In this document: piece after piece, positions 17,960 to 25,594 of the stretch
Numbering within the stretch: position 1 is the first letter of the stretch
How the letters are laid out: each line of letters begins with the position of its first letter
Source of the DNA: Streptomyces morookaense
GTDB lineage: Bacteria > Actinomycetota > Actinomycetes > Streptomycetales > Streptomycetaceae
Reading direction: 5' to 3'
DNA: 64,000 bases
Assembly: GCF_013030945.1 (NCBI RefSeq)
Contig: NZ_JABBXF010000004.1
Span: 1-64,000 of the forward strand
Position numbers and translations under genes: made by a program
Notes under the pieces: generated by a model
Told to the model about the DNA's origin: nothing
What the model saw: only the letters and a program-made list of their open reading frames with translations
The model's database searches: none

Positions 17960-19192
17960 TCATGAACCCCCCTCGGGACCGGGGAAGACGACCCGGACGG
18001 TCAGCCCGCCGCCCGGGTTCGCCTCTGCCTCCGCGTGGGCCTGGTGGGCGCGGGCGATCGAGGCGACGATGGACAGGCCCAGCCCGGCGCCCTCGCCGCG
18101 GGCGTGCCGGCGTTCTTCCAGGCGGCGGAACGGTTCGAAGAGGTAGGGGACGGTCTCCGGGGGCACCCGGGGGCCGCTGTTGTCGACCTCCAGGGCCCGG
18201 CCGTGCGCAGTGATGGTGACGTGGCCTCCGTCGTGGTTGTAGCGCAGGGCGTTGCCGACGAGGTTGCGTACGAGGTGCGTCAGCAGCACCGGGTCGCCCT
18301 GCACCGTGACTGGCGCGGCCCGGGCCCGGACGGTGATGCCGCGGTCGCGGGCCTGCTGCGTGACGGCGTGCTCGGCGGTCACGGAGCGGACGAGTTCGTC
18401 CAGGGCGACCGGTTCGCGGTGGTCCAGGCCCTGTTCGGAGACAGAGAGCAGCAGCAGGCCTTCGATGAGCCGTTCGCTGCTGTCGGCGACCTCGATCAGC
18501 TTGCGGCGGATGCGGGCGACGGCCGCCGGGTCGGAGGTGGCCAGGCCGATCTCGGCCGCGGCCCGTTGCACCGCGAGCGACGTGCGCAGTTCGTGCGCGG
18601 CATTGGCGGCGAAGCGCTTTTGCGCGCCGACGAGATGCTCTATGCGGTCGAGCATGTCGTCGAAGGTGTCGGCGAGTTGCTTGAGCTCGCCGGCGGGAGC
18701 GTCGAGGGCGATGCGTTCGTGGAGGTTCTCCCCGGACAGCCGCCGGGCGGTACGGGTGATCACTCCGACGGGACGCAGCACCCGCCCGGCCATCCACCAG
18801 GCGAGCGCGACCGAGACGATGGAGAAGACGGCCAGGGTGATCAGGGAGATGGTCAGCAGCTGGTTCTGTGTGGCCTGTTCGGCGGCCCGTGTGAACGTTC
18901 TGATGACCGTCGTGGCCTCCTGGTCGCGCTGAACGGGCGTGGGGCCAGGAGAAGCGGGGACAGCGGCGGGGGAGGGGACAGGGCCGGAATGCGCAGGGGC
19001 GACGTCCGGGTTGTTCCGGGCCACCGCTGCCGTGATGGTGGTGTACAGGCCCTGGGACACGAGGAAGTTGATCAGGCCGATGAGCATGGCCCCGGCAAGC
19101 ACCAGCAGCCCGCCGTAGAGCATCGTCAGCCGGGCCCGTTCGCCGCCGGGCAGCCGCATCGGCCGTCTGTGCGGTGTGGAGGACCGGTTCAT
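17960..19192 (-). CDS. Sensor histidine kinase (HAMP-type)
   Basis: 410-residue membrane sensor kinase. Transmembrane helices at about 25-46 and 111-134 enclose a short, Pro-rich extracytoplasmic loop of some 65 residues. A HAMP linker follows, then the phosphoacceptor His200 in AAHELRTSLAVQ and an ATPase domain with NLVGNALRYN (N box) and GEGAGLGLSIV (G box). The H-box has Ser where most kinases have Pro. The start ATG overlaps the response-regulator stop (ATGA), so the pair is translationally coupled. The small sensor loop suggests detection of membrane or envelope stress. The divergent ABC exporter operon is the likely target. Confidence 0.93.
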   Translation of the reverse strand: MNRSSTPHRRPMRLPGGERARLTMLYGGLLVLAGAMLIGLINFLVSQGLYTTITAAVARNNPDVAPAHSGPVPSPAAVPASPGPTPVQRDQEATTVIRTFTRAAEQATQNQLLTISLITLAVFSIVSVALAWWMAGRVLRPVGVITRTARRLSGENLHERIALDAPAGELKQLADTFDDMLDRIEHLVGAQKRFAANAAHELRTSLAVQRAAAEIGLATSDPAAVARIRRKLIEVADSSERLIEGLLLLSVSEQGLDHREPVALDELVRSVTAEHAVTQQARDRGITVRARAAPVTVQGDPVLLTHLVRNLVGNALRYNHDGGHVTITAHGRALEVDNSGPRVPPETVPYLFEPFRRLEERRHARGEGAGLGLSIVASIARAHQAHAEAEANPGGGLTVRVVFPGPEGGS

Positions 19193-19854
19193 GCAGTCCC
19201 GCCGATGCGGTATCCGTGCCCCGGCACGGTCTCGATGACCGGAGGCTCGCCCAGCTTGGCGCGGAGCTTGCTGAGCGCGACCCGTACCGCGTTCGTGCGG
19301 TAACTGGTGTTCTCCTCCCACACCTGCTCGATCAGATCGTCACCGCTGACGACGGCGCCCTCGGCGCGCATCAGTACTTCCAGCACCCCGAACTCCTTGC
19401 GCGACAGGGCGAGATAGCGGCCGTCCCGGAAGGCCTGTCGGCGAGCCGTGTCCACGGTGATGCCGGCCCGTTCGATGACGGGTGGCAGGGCGGGCCGGGC
19501 ACGGCGGCCCAGGGCCAGCACGCGGGCGAGCAGTTCCTCGTAGGCGAACGGCTTGGAGAGGTAGTCGTCCGCACCCAGGCCGAGGCCCTCGACCCGCTCG
19601 CGCACCGAATCGGCGGCGGTGAGCATCAGCACCCGTGTCAGCAGACGCGCCCCGACCACGCGGCGGCACACCTCGTCGCCGTGCAGGCCGGGCAGGTCGC
19701 GGTCGAGGACGAGCACGTCGTAGTCGCCCAGGCGCAGCCGCTCCAGCGCCGTCAGGCCGTCGTGGGCGACGTCGACGGCCAGGGCATCGCGCCGCAGCCC
19801 TTCGGCGATCATCTCCGCCAGGAATTCCTCGTCCTCCACGACCAGCACGCGCAT
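19189..19854 (-). CDS. OmpR/PhoB-family response regulator
   Basis: 221-residue two-domain regulator: a receiver domain with phosphoacceptor Asp51 (VLVLDRDLPG), the TAAD and KPF motifs, and a C-terminal winged helix (about 125-221) ending TVPGHGYRIGG as in OmpR/CseB-type proteins. The ATG at 19854 was chosen because it begins the canonical MRVLVVEDEE. A longer start would add non-conserved residues. It is first gene of the operon with its kinase and is divergent from the lipoprotein/ABC exporter genes, with about 125 bp of shared promoter DNA. Confidence 0.94.
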   Translation of the reverse strand: MRVLVVEDEEFLAEMIAEGLRRDALAVDVAHDGLTALERLRLGDYDVLVLDRDLPGLHGDEVCRRVVGARLLTRVLMLTAADSVRERVEGLGLGADDYLSKPFAYEELLARVLALGRRARPALPPVIERAGITVDTARRQAFRDGRYLALSRKEFGVLEVLMRAEGAVVSGDDLIEQVWEENTSYRTNAVRVALSKLRAKLGEPPVIETVPGHGYRIGGTA

Positions 19855-19979
19855 GACATCCACGTATACCCGAGAGCCGCCTTTCGTCGGCATAAACATC
19901 CTCGTTGAGGGAAACGAAACACGGGCTCGTGCCAGCCTCCGTGCCGTCGGCCACCGGGTCTCGGATACGGAGGAATTCC
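19855..19979. promoter_or_regulatory. Divergent promoter of two-component and exporter operons
   Basis: The 125 bp between the response-regulator start and the lipoprotein start must contain the promoters for both operons. No clear direct repeats for an OmpR-type regulator could be picked out by eye. The lipoprotein gene has a good GGAGGAATTCC ribosome binding site at the right end. Confidence 0.5.
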
Positions 19980-20474
19980 ATGGGGAACGTCAGGTACGGC
20001 ATGGCGGCTGCATTGGTCACGGGAATGGCGTTGTTCGCCGTGGGCTGCACCGGGGGCGGTGCGGATTCCGGCAAGGACAGCGGTGCCCGGGGGGCGGGTG
20101 CGTCCGGCGAGGGGAAGAAGGAGGACGACGCCTACAAATACCGCCAGTGCCTGCGCGACAACGGTGTGAAGGTGGCGGAGCCCAAGGGCGACACGGCTGC
20201 GGGCATCGAGGTGAAGGACGAGAAGGCGTTCAAGAAGGCCCAGGAGGCCTGCAAGGACCTGCCCGGTGCCGGAAAGGAAATGAGCCAGGAAGAGCAGGAG
20301 AAGGCCCTCGACGAGGCCGTCAAGTTCGCGAAGTGCATGCGCGAAAACGGTGTCGACATGCCGGACCCGCAGATGCAGGACGGCAAGCTGACCGCGCAGC
20401 GGGGAGACACCACCGTCGACAAGGGGAAGCTGGAGAAGGCCCAGAAGGCGTGCAGTGGTCAGAATGGCCGGTGA
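19980..20474 (+). CDS. Lipoprotein with duplicated Cys motif, exporter-associated
   Basis: 164-residue lipoprotein. The signal ends in the lipobox LFAVGC with Cys23 as the lipidation site. The mature part is charged and contains two related motifs, CLRDNGVKVAEP and CMRENGVDMPDP, about 65 residues apart, each followed by an acidic helix ending in a further Cys. Small secreted proteins of this kind regularly precede peptidoglycan-binding adaptor and MacB-type ABC genes in Streptomyces. The start is set by a strong ribosome binding site. It overlaps the next gene by 11 bases. It is presumably an extracytoplasmic partner of the exporter, with role unproven. Confidence 0.8.
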   Translation: MGNVRYGMAAALVTGMALFAVGCTGGGADSGKDSGARGAGASGEGKKEDDAYKYRQCLRDNGVKVAEPKGDTAAGIEVKDEKAFKKAQEACKDLPGAGKEMSQEEQEKALDEAVKFAKCMRENGVDMPDPQMQDGKLTAQRGDTTVDKGKLEKAQKACSGQNGR

Positions 20475-21576
20475 GCGCAGCCGTCGGCCCCCGAGAAAAT
20501 ACGTGATCGCCTCGCTCGTCGTGGCGAGTGCGCTGGTGGGCGGGGCCGCCGTCGTCTCGGTGAGCGGCGACGACGGCAAGGGCCGGGAGCGGCACGTGGA
20601 CGGGCTGCCGCAGAAGACCGACACGGTCAAGCGGCAGGACCTGAGCAGCCGCACCCAGGTGGACGGCACCCTCGGCTACTCCAAGGAGCGCAAGCTCAAC
20701 GCCGGAGCGCAGGGCACGGTCACCTGGCTGCCCGACAACGGCGCGGTCGTCAAACAGAACGAGGCGCTCTACGAGGCCGACGGCGCCAAGGTCCGGCTGC
20801 TGTACGGCGAGCGGCCCATGTACCGGAAGCTCAAGGCCGGGGACAAGGGGCCGGACGTCCGGCAGTTGAAGCAGAACCTGCGCGACCTCGGCTACGGCGC
20901 CGGCCTGACCGTGGACGAGGAGTTCACCTCCGGAACGGCGGAAGCGCTCAAGCGCTGGCAGAAGTCCCACGGCCTGAAGCAGACCGGTGAGACGGGTCCG
21001 GAGCAGATCTCCTTCGCGCCGGGTCCGGTGCGGGTCAAGAAGAAGGAGGCGGCTGTCGGTGACCAAGTGGCTCCCGGCAAGCCGGTGCTGACCGTCACCG
21101 GGGCCGAGCGCGAGGTGCAGGTCGAGCTCGACGTGTCCGATGCCTCTCTCGCCGAGCCCGGCACCCGTGTGGAGGTCACCCTTCCCGGCGGCGACAAGGT
21201 GAAGGGGAATGTCGCGTCCGTCGACCGCAGCGCCGGTCCGGACGGCGACGACAAGGGACCGGGCGGCGGGCAGGACAAGTCCGCCAAGGTCACCGCCCGG
21301 GTGACCTTCGCCGATCCGTCCGAGGTCAAGGGGATCGACCAGGCGCCCGTCACCGTCGAGCTCAAGGGCGAGACGCACGAGAACGTGCTCACCGTCCCGG
21401 TCAACGCGCTGCTCGCCCTGCCCGCCGGCGGCTTCGGCGTCCAGGTCGTGGAGGACGGGAAGGCCCGCGAAGTCCCGGTCAGGCTCGGCCTGTTCGGGCA
21501 GGGCAGGGTGGAGGTCAGCGGGATCAGCGGGTCCGGCCTCCAGGAAGGCATGAAGGTCGGAGTGCCCACATCATGA
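20464..21576 (+). CDS. Peptidoglycan-binding membrane-fusion adaptor (HlyD/MacA-like)
   Basis: 370-residue membrane-anchored adaptor. An N-terminal transmembrane helix (about 13-33) is followed by a barrel-sandwich part, an inserted peptidoglycan-binding domain (about 115-180: GDKGPDVRQLKQNLRDLGYG and TAEALKRWQKSHGL) and beta-barrel/membrane-proximal domains ending in a VPVNALLALPAGGFGVQVV segment. It would link the ABC pump to the cell wall, the Gram-positive counterpart of MacA. The ATG at 20464 lies inside the end of the lipoprotein gene, and the stop overlaps the ATPase start (ATGA), so translation is coupled throughout. Confidence 0.88.
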   Translation: MAGERSRRPPRKYVIASLVVASALVGGAAVVSVSGDDGKGRERHVDGLPQKTDTVKRQDLSSRTQVDGTLGYSKERKLNAGAQGTVTWLPDNGAVVKQNEALYEADGAKVRLLYGERPMYRKLKAGDKGPDVRQLKQNLRDLGYGAGLTVDEEFTSGTAEALKRWQKSHGLKQTGETGPEQISFAPGPVRVKKKEAAVGDQVAPGKPVLTVTGAEREVQVELDVSDASLAEPGTRVEVTLPGGDKVKGNVASVDRSAGPDGDDKGPGGGQDKSAKVTARVTFADPSEVKGIDQAPVTVELKGETHENVLTVPVNALLALPAGGFGVQVVEDGKAREVPVRLGLFGQGRVEVSGISGSGLQEGMKVGVPTS

Positions 21577-22349
21577 CCATCGTCGCCAACACTGTCGTCG
21601 AACTGAACCAGGTCACCAAGGAGTACCCGGGCGGGGTCGCGGCTCTGCGCGGGGTGGACCTGCGCATCGAGCGCGGGGAACTGCTCGCGATCGTCGGCCC
21701 GTCGGGGTCCGGCAAGTCCACCTTGCTGCACATCGTCGGCACCCTGGACCGTCCCACCGCCGGTACCGTCGCCATCGCGGGCCATGACGTCGCGGCCCTC
21801 TCCGACCGCCGGCTGTCCGCCCTGCGCGCCCGGCACATCGGCTTCGTCTTCCAGTCCTTCCACCTCGTGTCCGGGGTCACCGCCCAGGACAACGTCGCCG
21901 AGGGCCTGCTCTACTCCGGCCTCGCCCGGGCCGAGCGCCGCAGGCGCGCCGCCACGGCCCTGGAACGCGTCGGGCTCGGCGACCGGATGCACCACCGCCC
22001 GCACGAACTGTCCGGCGGGCAGCGGCAGCGGGTGGCCATCGCCAGGGCGGTGGTCGGCGAGCCGGATCTGCTGCTGGCGGACGAACCCACCGGCGCCCTG
22101 GACTCCGCCTCCGGCGAGGCCGTCATGCAGTTGCTGCACGACCTCAACGCCGACGGGGCGACCATCGCCGTGATCACCCACGACGGCGAGATCGCCGGCG
22201 CCCTGCCGCGCCAGGTGCGCATCCGCGACGGCCGGATCGTCGAGGACGCGCGCACGACGCCGGAAGACGCACAGGCGAGGCCGGAAGACGCGGAGACGAT
22301 GCCGCTGGAGCCGGCAGGAGGCGAGGACCAGTGCCGAGCGACCGACTGA
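21573..22349 (+). CDS. ABC transporter ATPase (MacB/LolD type)
   Basis: 258-residue ATPase subunit. Walker A GPSGSGKST (about residues 43-51), Q-loop FVFQSFHLV, signature LSGGQRQRVAIARA, Walker B LLLADEPTGALD and the switch His in VITHD are all intact. The C-terminus carries a short imperfect repeat (TPEDAQARPEDAETMP) not usual in the family, probably a flexible tail. It overlaps the permease gene by 19 bases. It powers the lipoprotein/adaptor-linked exporter encoded around it. Confidence 0.95.
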   Translation: MTIVANTVVELNQVTKEYPGGVAALRGVDLRIERGELLAIVGPSGSGKSTLLHIVGTLDRPTAGTVAIAGHDVAALSDRRLSALRARHIGFVFQSFHLVSGVTAQDNVAEGLLYSGLARAERRRRAATALERVGLGDRMHHRPHELSGGQRQRVAIARAVVGEPDLLLADEPTGALDSASGEAVMQLLHDLNADGATIAVITHDGEIAGALPRQVRIRDGRIVEDARTTPEDAQARPEDAETMPLEPAGGEDQCRATD

Positions 22350-23530
22350 CCCCGGCCCGCCTCGGCCCCCGTGACGTGGTGCACGTCGGCTCGGCGGGCC
22401 TGCGCGCCCGGCCGATGCGGGTCGTGCTGTCCGCCTTGGGCATCGCCATCGGCATCGCCACGATGATCGCGGTGGTGGGCATCTCGGCCTCCAGCAAGGC
22501 CCAACTGCTCCAGCAGCTCGACAAACTGGGCACCAACATGCTCAAGGTCGCCCCCGGCGAGGACCTGTTCAGCGGCGAGAGGGCCAAGCTGCCCAAGGAA
22601 GCGCCCGGCATGATCGGCCGCATCCCCGGCGTCGAACACGTCGGTGCGGTCGGAGACCTGAAACAAACCGTCCGGCGCAGCGAGAAGATCTCCAAGGACG
22701 ACACCGGCGGTCTCTCCGTGAAGGCTGCGGGCGAGGACCTGCTGAAGGCCCTGGGCGGCACGGTCGGTACGGGCACCTGGCTCAACGACGCGAACGGACG
22801 CTACCCCTCGGTGGTGCTCGGGAGCGTTGCCGCCGAGCGGCTGGGCATCACCGCGCCCGGTCAGCAAGTCCTCATCGGCAGCCAGTACTTCACGGTCATC
22901 GGCATCCTCGACCCGCTGCCGCTGGTGCCCGAGGTCGAACGGGCCGCACTGGTCGGATGGCAGGCCGCCGGCACCCTCCTGGACTTCGACGGGCACCCCA
23001 CCCAGATCTACGAACGCTCCTCGGACGCCTCCGTCGAGTCGGTCGGCAAGCTGCTCGCACGCACCGCCGACCCGCAGAACCCGCAGAACGTCAAGGTGTC
23101 CAACCCGTCCGCAGCGCTCCAGGCCAAGGCCGCCACCGAGGGCGCGTTCGACAGCCTGCTGCTCGGACTGGGCGGCGTGGCCCTGCTGGTCGGGGGCGTC
23201 GGCGTGGCCAACACCATGATCATCTCGGTGCTGGAACGCCGCCACGAGATCGGCCTGCGCCGCTCCCTGGGCGCCACCCGCGGACAGATCCGCATCCAGT
23301 TCGTCACCGAGTCGCTGCTGCTGTCCGGACTCGGCGGACTGGCCGGTGTGTTGCTGGGCTCCGCGGCCACGTATGTGTTCGCCGCCTCGGGCGGCATGCC
23401 GTGGGTCGTGCCCCTGTGGGCAGTTGGTGGCGGCTTCGCCGCGACCCTGCTCATCGGGTCGGTGGCGGGACTGTATCCGGCGGTCCGCGCGGCCCGGCTC
23501 TCGCCGACCCTTGCCCTCCAGGCGGGGTAG
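22331..23530 (+). CDS. MacB-type ABC transporter permease
   Basis: 399-residue permease with the MacB/FtsX topology. One N-terminal transmembrane helix (about 29-52) is followed by an extracytoplasmic domain of roughly 220 residues and then three C-terminal helices (about 275-300, 325-350, 360-385), with the conserved RRHEIGLRRSLGATRGQIR loop between helices 2 and 3. The GTG start at 22331 lies inside the ATPase gene. MacB-type systems are mechanotransmitters that drive export of peptides, antibiotics or lipoproteins rather than pumping through a channel. The kinase/regulator pair next door fits a bacitracin- or envelope-stress-type module. Confidence 0.92.
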   Translation: MPSDRLTPARLGPRDVVHVGSAGLRARPMRVVLSALGIAIGIATMIAVVGISASSKAQLLQQLDKLGTNMLKVAPGEDLFSGERAKLPKEAPGMIGRIPGVEHVGAVGDLKQTVRRSEKISKDDTGGLSVKAAGEDLLKALGGTVGTGTWLNDANGRYPSVVLGSVAAERLGITAPGQQVLIGSQYFTVIGILDPLPLVPEVERAALVGWQAAGTLLDFDGHPTQIYERSSDASVESVGKLLARTADPQNPQNVKVSNPSAALQAKAATEGAFDSLLLGLGGVALLVGGVGVANTMIISVLERRHEIGLRRSLGATRGQIRIQFVTESLLLSGLGGLAGVLLGSAATYVFAASGGMPWVVPLWAVGGGFAATLLIGSVAGLYPAVRAARLSPTLALQAG

Positions 23531-23653
23531 GCGGAGAGGAACGTCGGGGACGGTCACCGGGCAGCTCAACCGGTAGGGTCGGGCGGCTGGTCGCGCAGTT
23601 CCTCCCCCAGCTACCGCTGGGGGCACCTGCCGGGGCCAGCGCCCCGGACCCGC

Positions 23654-24535
23654 TCAGGTGGCGCGCAGCGCATCCACTGCGATCCGGGCGGTGGTGCCGA
23701 TGACGGCGTCCGCCGCCGGAAGCGTGGCGGCGGTGCTGGCGGCGCGGGTGAACACGGCCACGGCGTACCGGCCGCCGTCCGGGTACTCGACGACGCCGAC
23801 CTCGTTGCGCACCGTGGGCAGGCTTCCGGTCTTGCCCGCGACGTGGACGTCGTCGAAGGGGAAGCCGGAGGCCAGCCGGTGCGGCCAGACCTGCAGCCCC
23901 AGCAGGCGGCGGATCGCCGCACCGTGTTCGGCGGGGCAGGCCTCGTCACGCCACACGGCGCGGAGAAGACGGGTCATCTCGCGCGGGGTGCTGCGGTTGG
24001 TACGGGCCGGATCGAGAGCCGTCAGCCGGGCGACGACCTGCGGATCGGTCAATGCCCGGGCCCGGCCGGGACCGGCGTCGTCCCGGATGGTGGCCAGCAT
24101 GTCGTGGAACGTGTGGACGGCGCGCGTCCGGGTCAGCCCCAGGCCCGCCGTGGCGGAGTTCACCGCGTCGAGGCCGATGCGGTGCAGGAGGAGGTCGGCG
24201 GCCGTGTTGTCGCTGACGGCCGTCATCAAGTAGGCGGTGTCGCGCAGGGACATGCGGACGGGATCGAGCATGGCGGCGAGCCCGGTGGGGCCCGCGGTGC
24301 GGCCGGTTGGCGGGCAGTCGATCTGCTCGGTGAGGTCCAGGCGTCCTTCCGCGGCCTGTTGGTGGAGGGCGACGAGCAGGCAGAGCTTGTGCACGCTGGC
24401 GGTCACGACCGCCTCGTCCGCGCCCGCGTCGATCTCCGCGCCGGAGTCGATGTCGAGTGCGTGCAGCCGGCCGGTGACGCCGGCTTCGGCGAAGGCCGCG
24501 TGGATGCGGCGGCTGGTGGTGGTCGCGGTCGTCAC
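23654..24535 (-). CDS. Cytosolic beta-lactamase-like serine protein (BlaB-like)
   Basis: 293-residue class A beta-lactamase-fold protein without signal peptide. The active-site motifs S47-V-H-K50, S108-D-N110 and K235-T-G237 are present, but I cannot find the omega-loop Glu (ExxLN) needed for hydrolysis in true class A enzymes. The GTG at 24535 overlaps the stop of the LysR gene (GTGA), so it is made together with that regulator. In S. cacaoi a LysR activator (BlaA) is paired with a cytosolic penicillin-recognising-type protein (BlaB) that acts in beta-lactam signalling rather than hydrolysis. The same arrangement and the missing Glu suggest a sensor role here. A weak serine hydrolase is the alternative. 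Confidence 0.78.
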   Translation of the reverse strand: MTTATTTSRRIHAAFAEAGVTGRLHALDIDSGAEIDAGADEAVVTASVHKLCLLVALHQQAAEGRLDLTEQIDCPPTGRTAGPTGLAAMLDPVRMSLRDTAYLMTAVSDNTAADLLLHRIGLDAVNSATAGLGLTRTRAVHTFHDMLATIRDDAGPGRARALTDPQVVARLTALDPARTNRSTPREMTRLLRAVWRDEACPAEHGAAIRRLLGLQVWPHRLASGFPFDDVHVAGKTGSLPTVRNEVGVVEYPDGGRYAVAVFTRAASTAATLPAADAVIGTTARIAVDALRAT

Positions 24536-25509
24536 AGCCAGTACTCCGATGCCGGGCGCAGGTACAGCGGTCGCGCGGGTTCCGCGGGTTCGTCCGTGCC
24601 GCCTGCGGCCGCGTCCAGCAGGGCGCGTGTGGTCGCTTCGGCGAAGGCACCGACGGCGGCGTCGCCGCGCCCGCGGGGCCAGGCGACGGAATGCCGCCAG
24701 TTCAAGGGGGCACCGGCGAGGGGGCGCCAGGTGATGTCCGGGTCCCCTTCGGCGGTATGCGTGCTGCGGGCGTCCTGCGGACTGAAGGCGACCGCGCCCG
24801 CCGAGAGGATCAGACCGCGGACGAAGCTGGCGCCCTGGCCCTGCCGGACGGCGGCGGGGGTGTAGCCGTCGCGTGCGCAGGTGGTGAGGATGTCGTCGTA
24901 GAGCGCCGGTGAAGCGGACCGGGGGAAGAGGACCAGGTCGTGTCCGTCGAGGGCGGCGAGCGGGACCGTGTCCAGGGCGGCGGCGGGGGAGTGGCGCGGG
25001 AGGAGCACGCCCACCTCGCGGCGCAGGACGGGCCCGAGTTCGAGGCCGGTGATGTCGCAGGGGTGGTGGACGAGCCCGACGTCCAGCTCGTGCGAGGCGA
25101 GCCGGGTGAGCTGCTGGGCGGTGGACAGCTCGTGCAGCTCCAGTTCGACGCCGGCGTGGCGCTGCCGGAACCCTTCGAGGATCGCGGCGACGGTCTCGCC
25201 GGCGAGGTCCGGTGGCAGCGCGGCGCGCAGCAGTCCGCTCTCCCCGTCCCGGATGCGGCGGGCGGCGGCCATGAGGGATTCGGAGCGGGTGAGCAGTTCG
25301 CGTGCCTCGTCCAGCAGCAGCGTCCCGGCCTTGGTGATCGTCACCTGCCGGCTCGTGCGCTCGAACAGGCGGACCCCCAGCTCGCGTTCCAGGCGCTGGA
25401 TGCGCTGCGACAGCTGCGGCTGGGCGATGCCCAGCCGCGTTGCGGCACGGCCGAAATGTGACGCTTCTGCAACAGCGACAAAGCATTCCAGGTGCCGGAT
25501 CAGGTCCAT
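24532..25509 (-). CDS. LysR-family regulator (BlaA-like)
   Basis: 325-residue LysR-type regulator. The N-terminal helix-turn-helix (residues 1-60) contains FVAVAEASHFGRAATRLGIAQPQLSQRI, and the C-terminal two-lobe effector domain follows (about 90-300). The ATG at 25509 begins the canonical MDLIRHLECF. It is coupled by GTGA overlap to a beta-lactamase-like gene and diverges from two penicillin-binding protein genes across an 85-bp spacer containing a TTATCG...CGATAA palindrome. By analogy with AmpR/BlaA it probably activates the divergent PBP genes in response to cell-wall damage or beta-lactams. Confidence 0.92.
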   Translation of the reverse strand: MDLIRHLECFVAVAEASHFGRAATRLGIAQPQLSQRIQRLERELGVRLFERTSRQVTITKAGTLLLDEARELLTRSESLMAAARRIRDGESGLLRAALPPDLAGETVAAILEGFRQRHAGVELELHELSTAQQLTRLASHELDVGLVHHPCDITGLELGPVLRREVGVLLPRHSPAAALDTVPLAALDGHDLVLFPRSASPALYDDILTTCARDGYTPAAVRQGQGASFVRGLILSAGAVAFSPQDARSTHTAEGDPDITWRPLAGAPLNWRHSVAWPRGRGDAAVGAFAEATTRALLDAAAGGTDEPAEPARPLYLRPASEYWL

Positions 25510-25530
25510 GACCAGCAAGCATAGTGCTTT

Positions 25531-25553
25531 CTTATCGATGTGAGACCGATAAG
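25531..25553. promoter_or_regulatory. LysR operator palindrome
   Basis: CTTATCG and its exact complement CGATAAG separated by 9 bases in the spacer between lysR and the penicillin-binding protein genes. The T-N11-A-like interrupted dyad and its position between the divergent starts match the recognition-binding site of a LysR regulator, which would control both directions. Confidence 0.8.
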
Positions 25554-25594
25554 AATCTTGGACATGCCGCGTCGGCTGCTGCTCTTCTCGTTGC

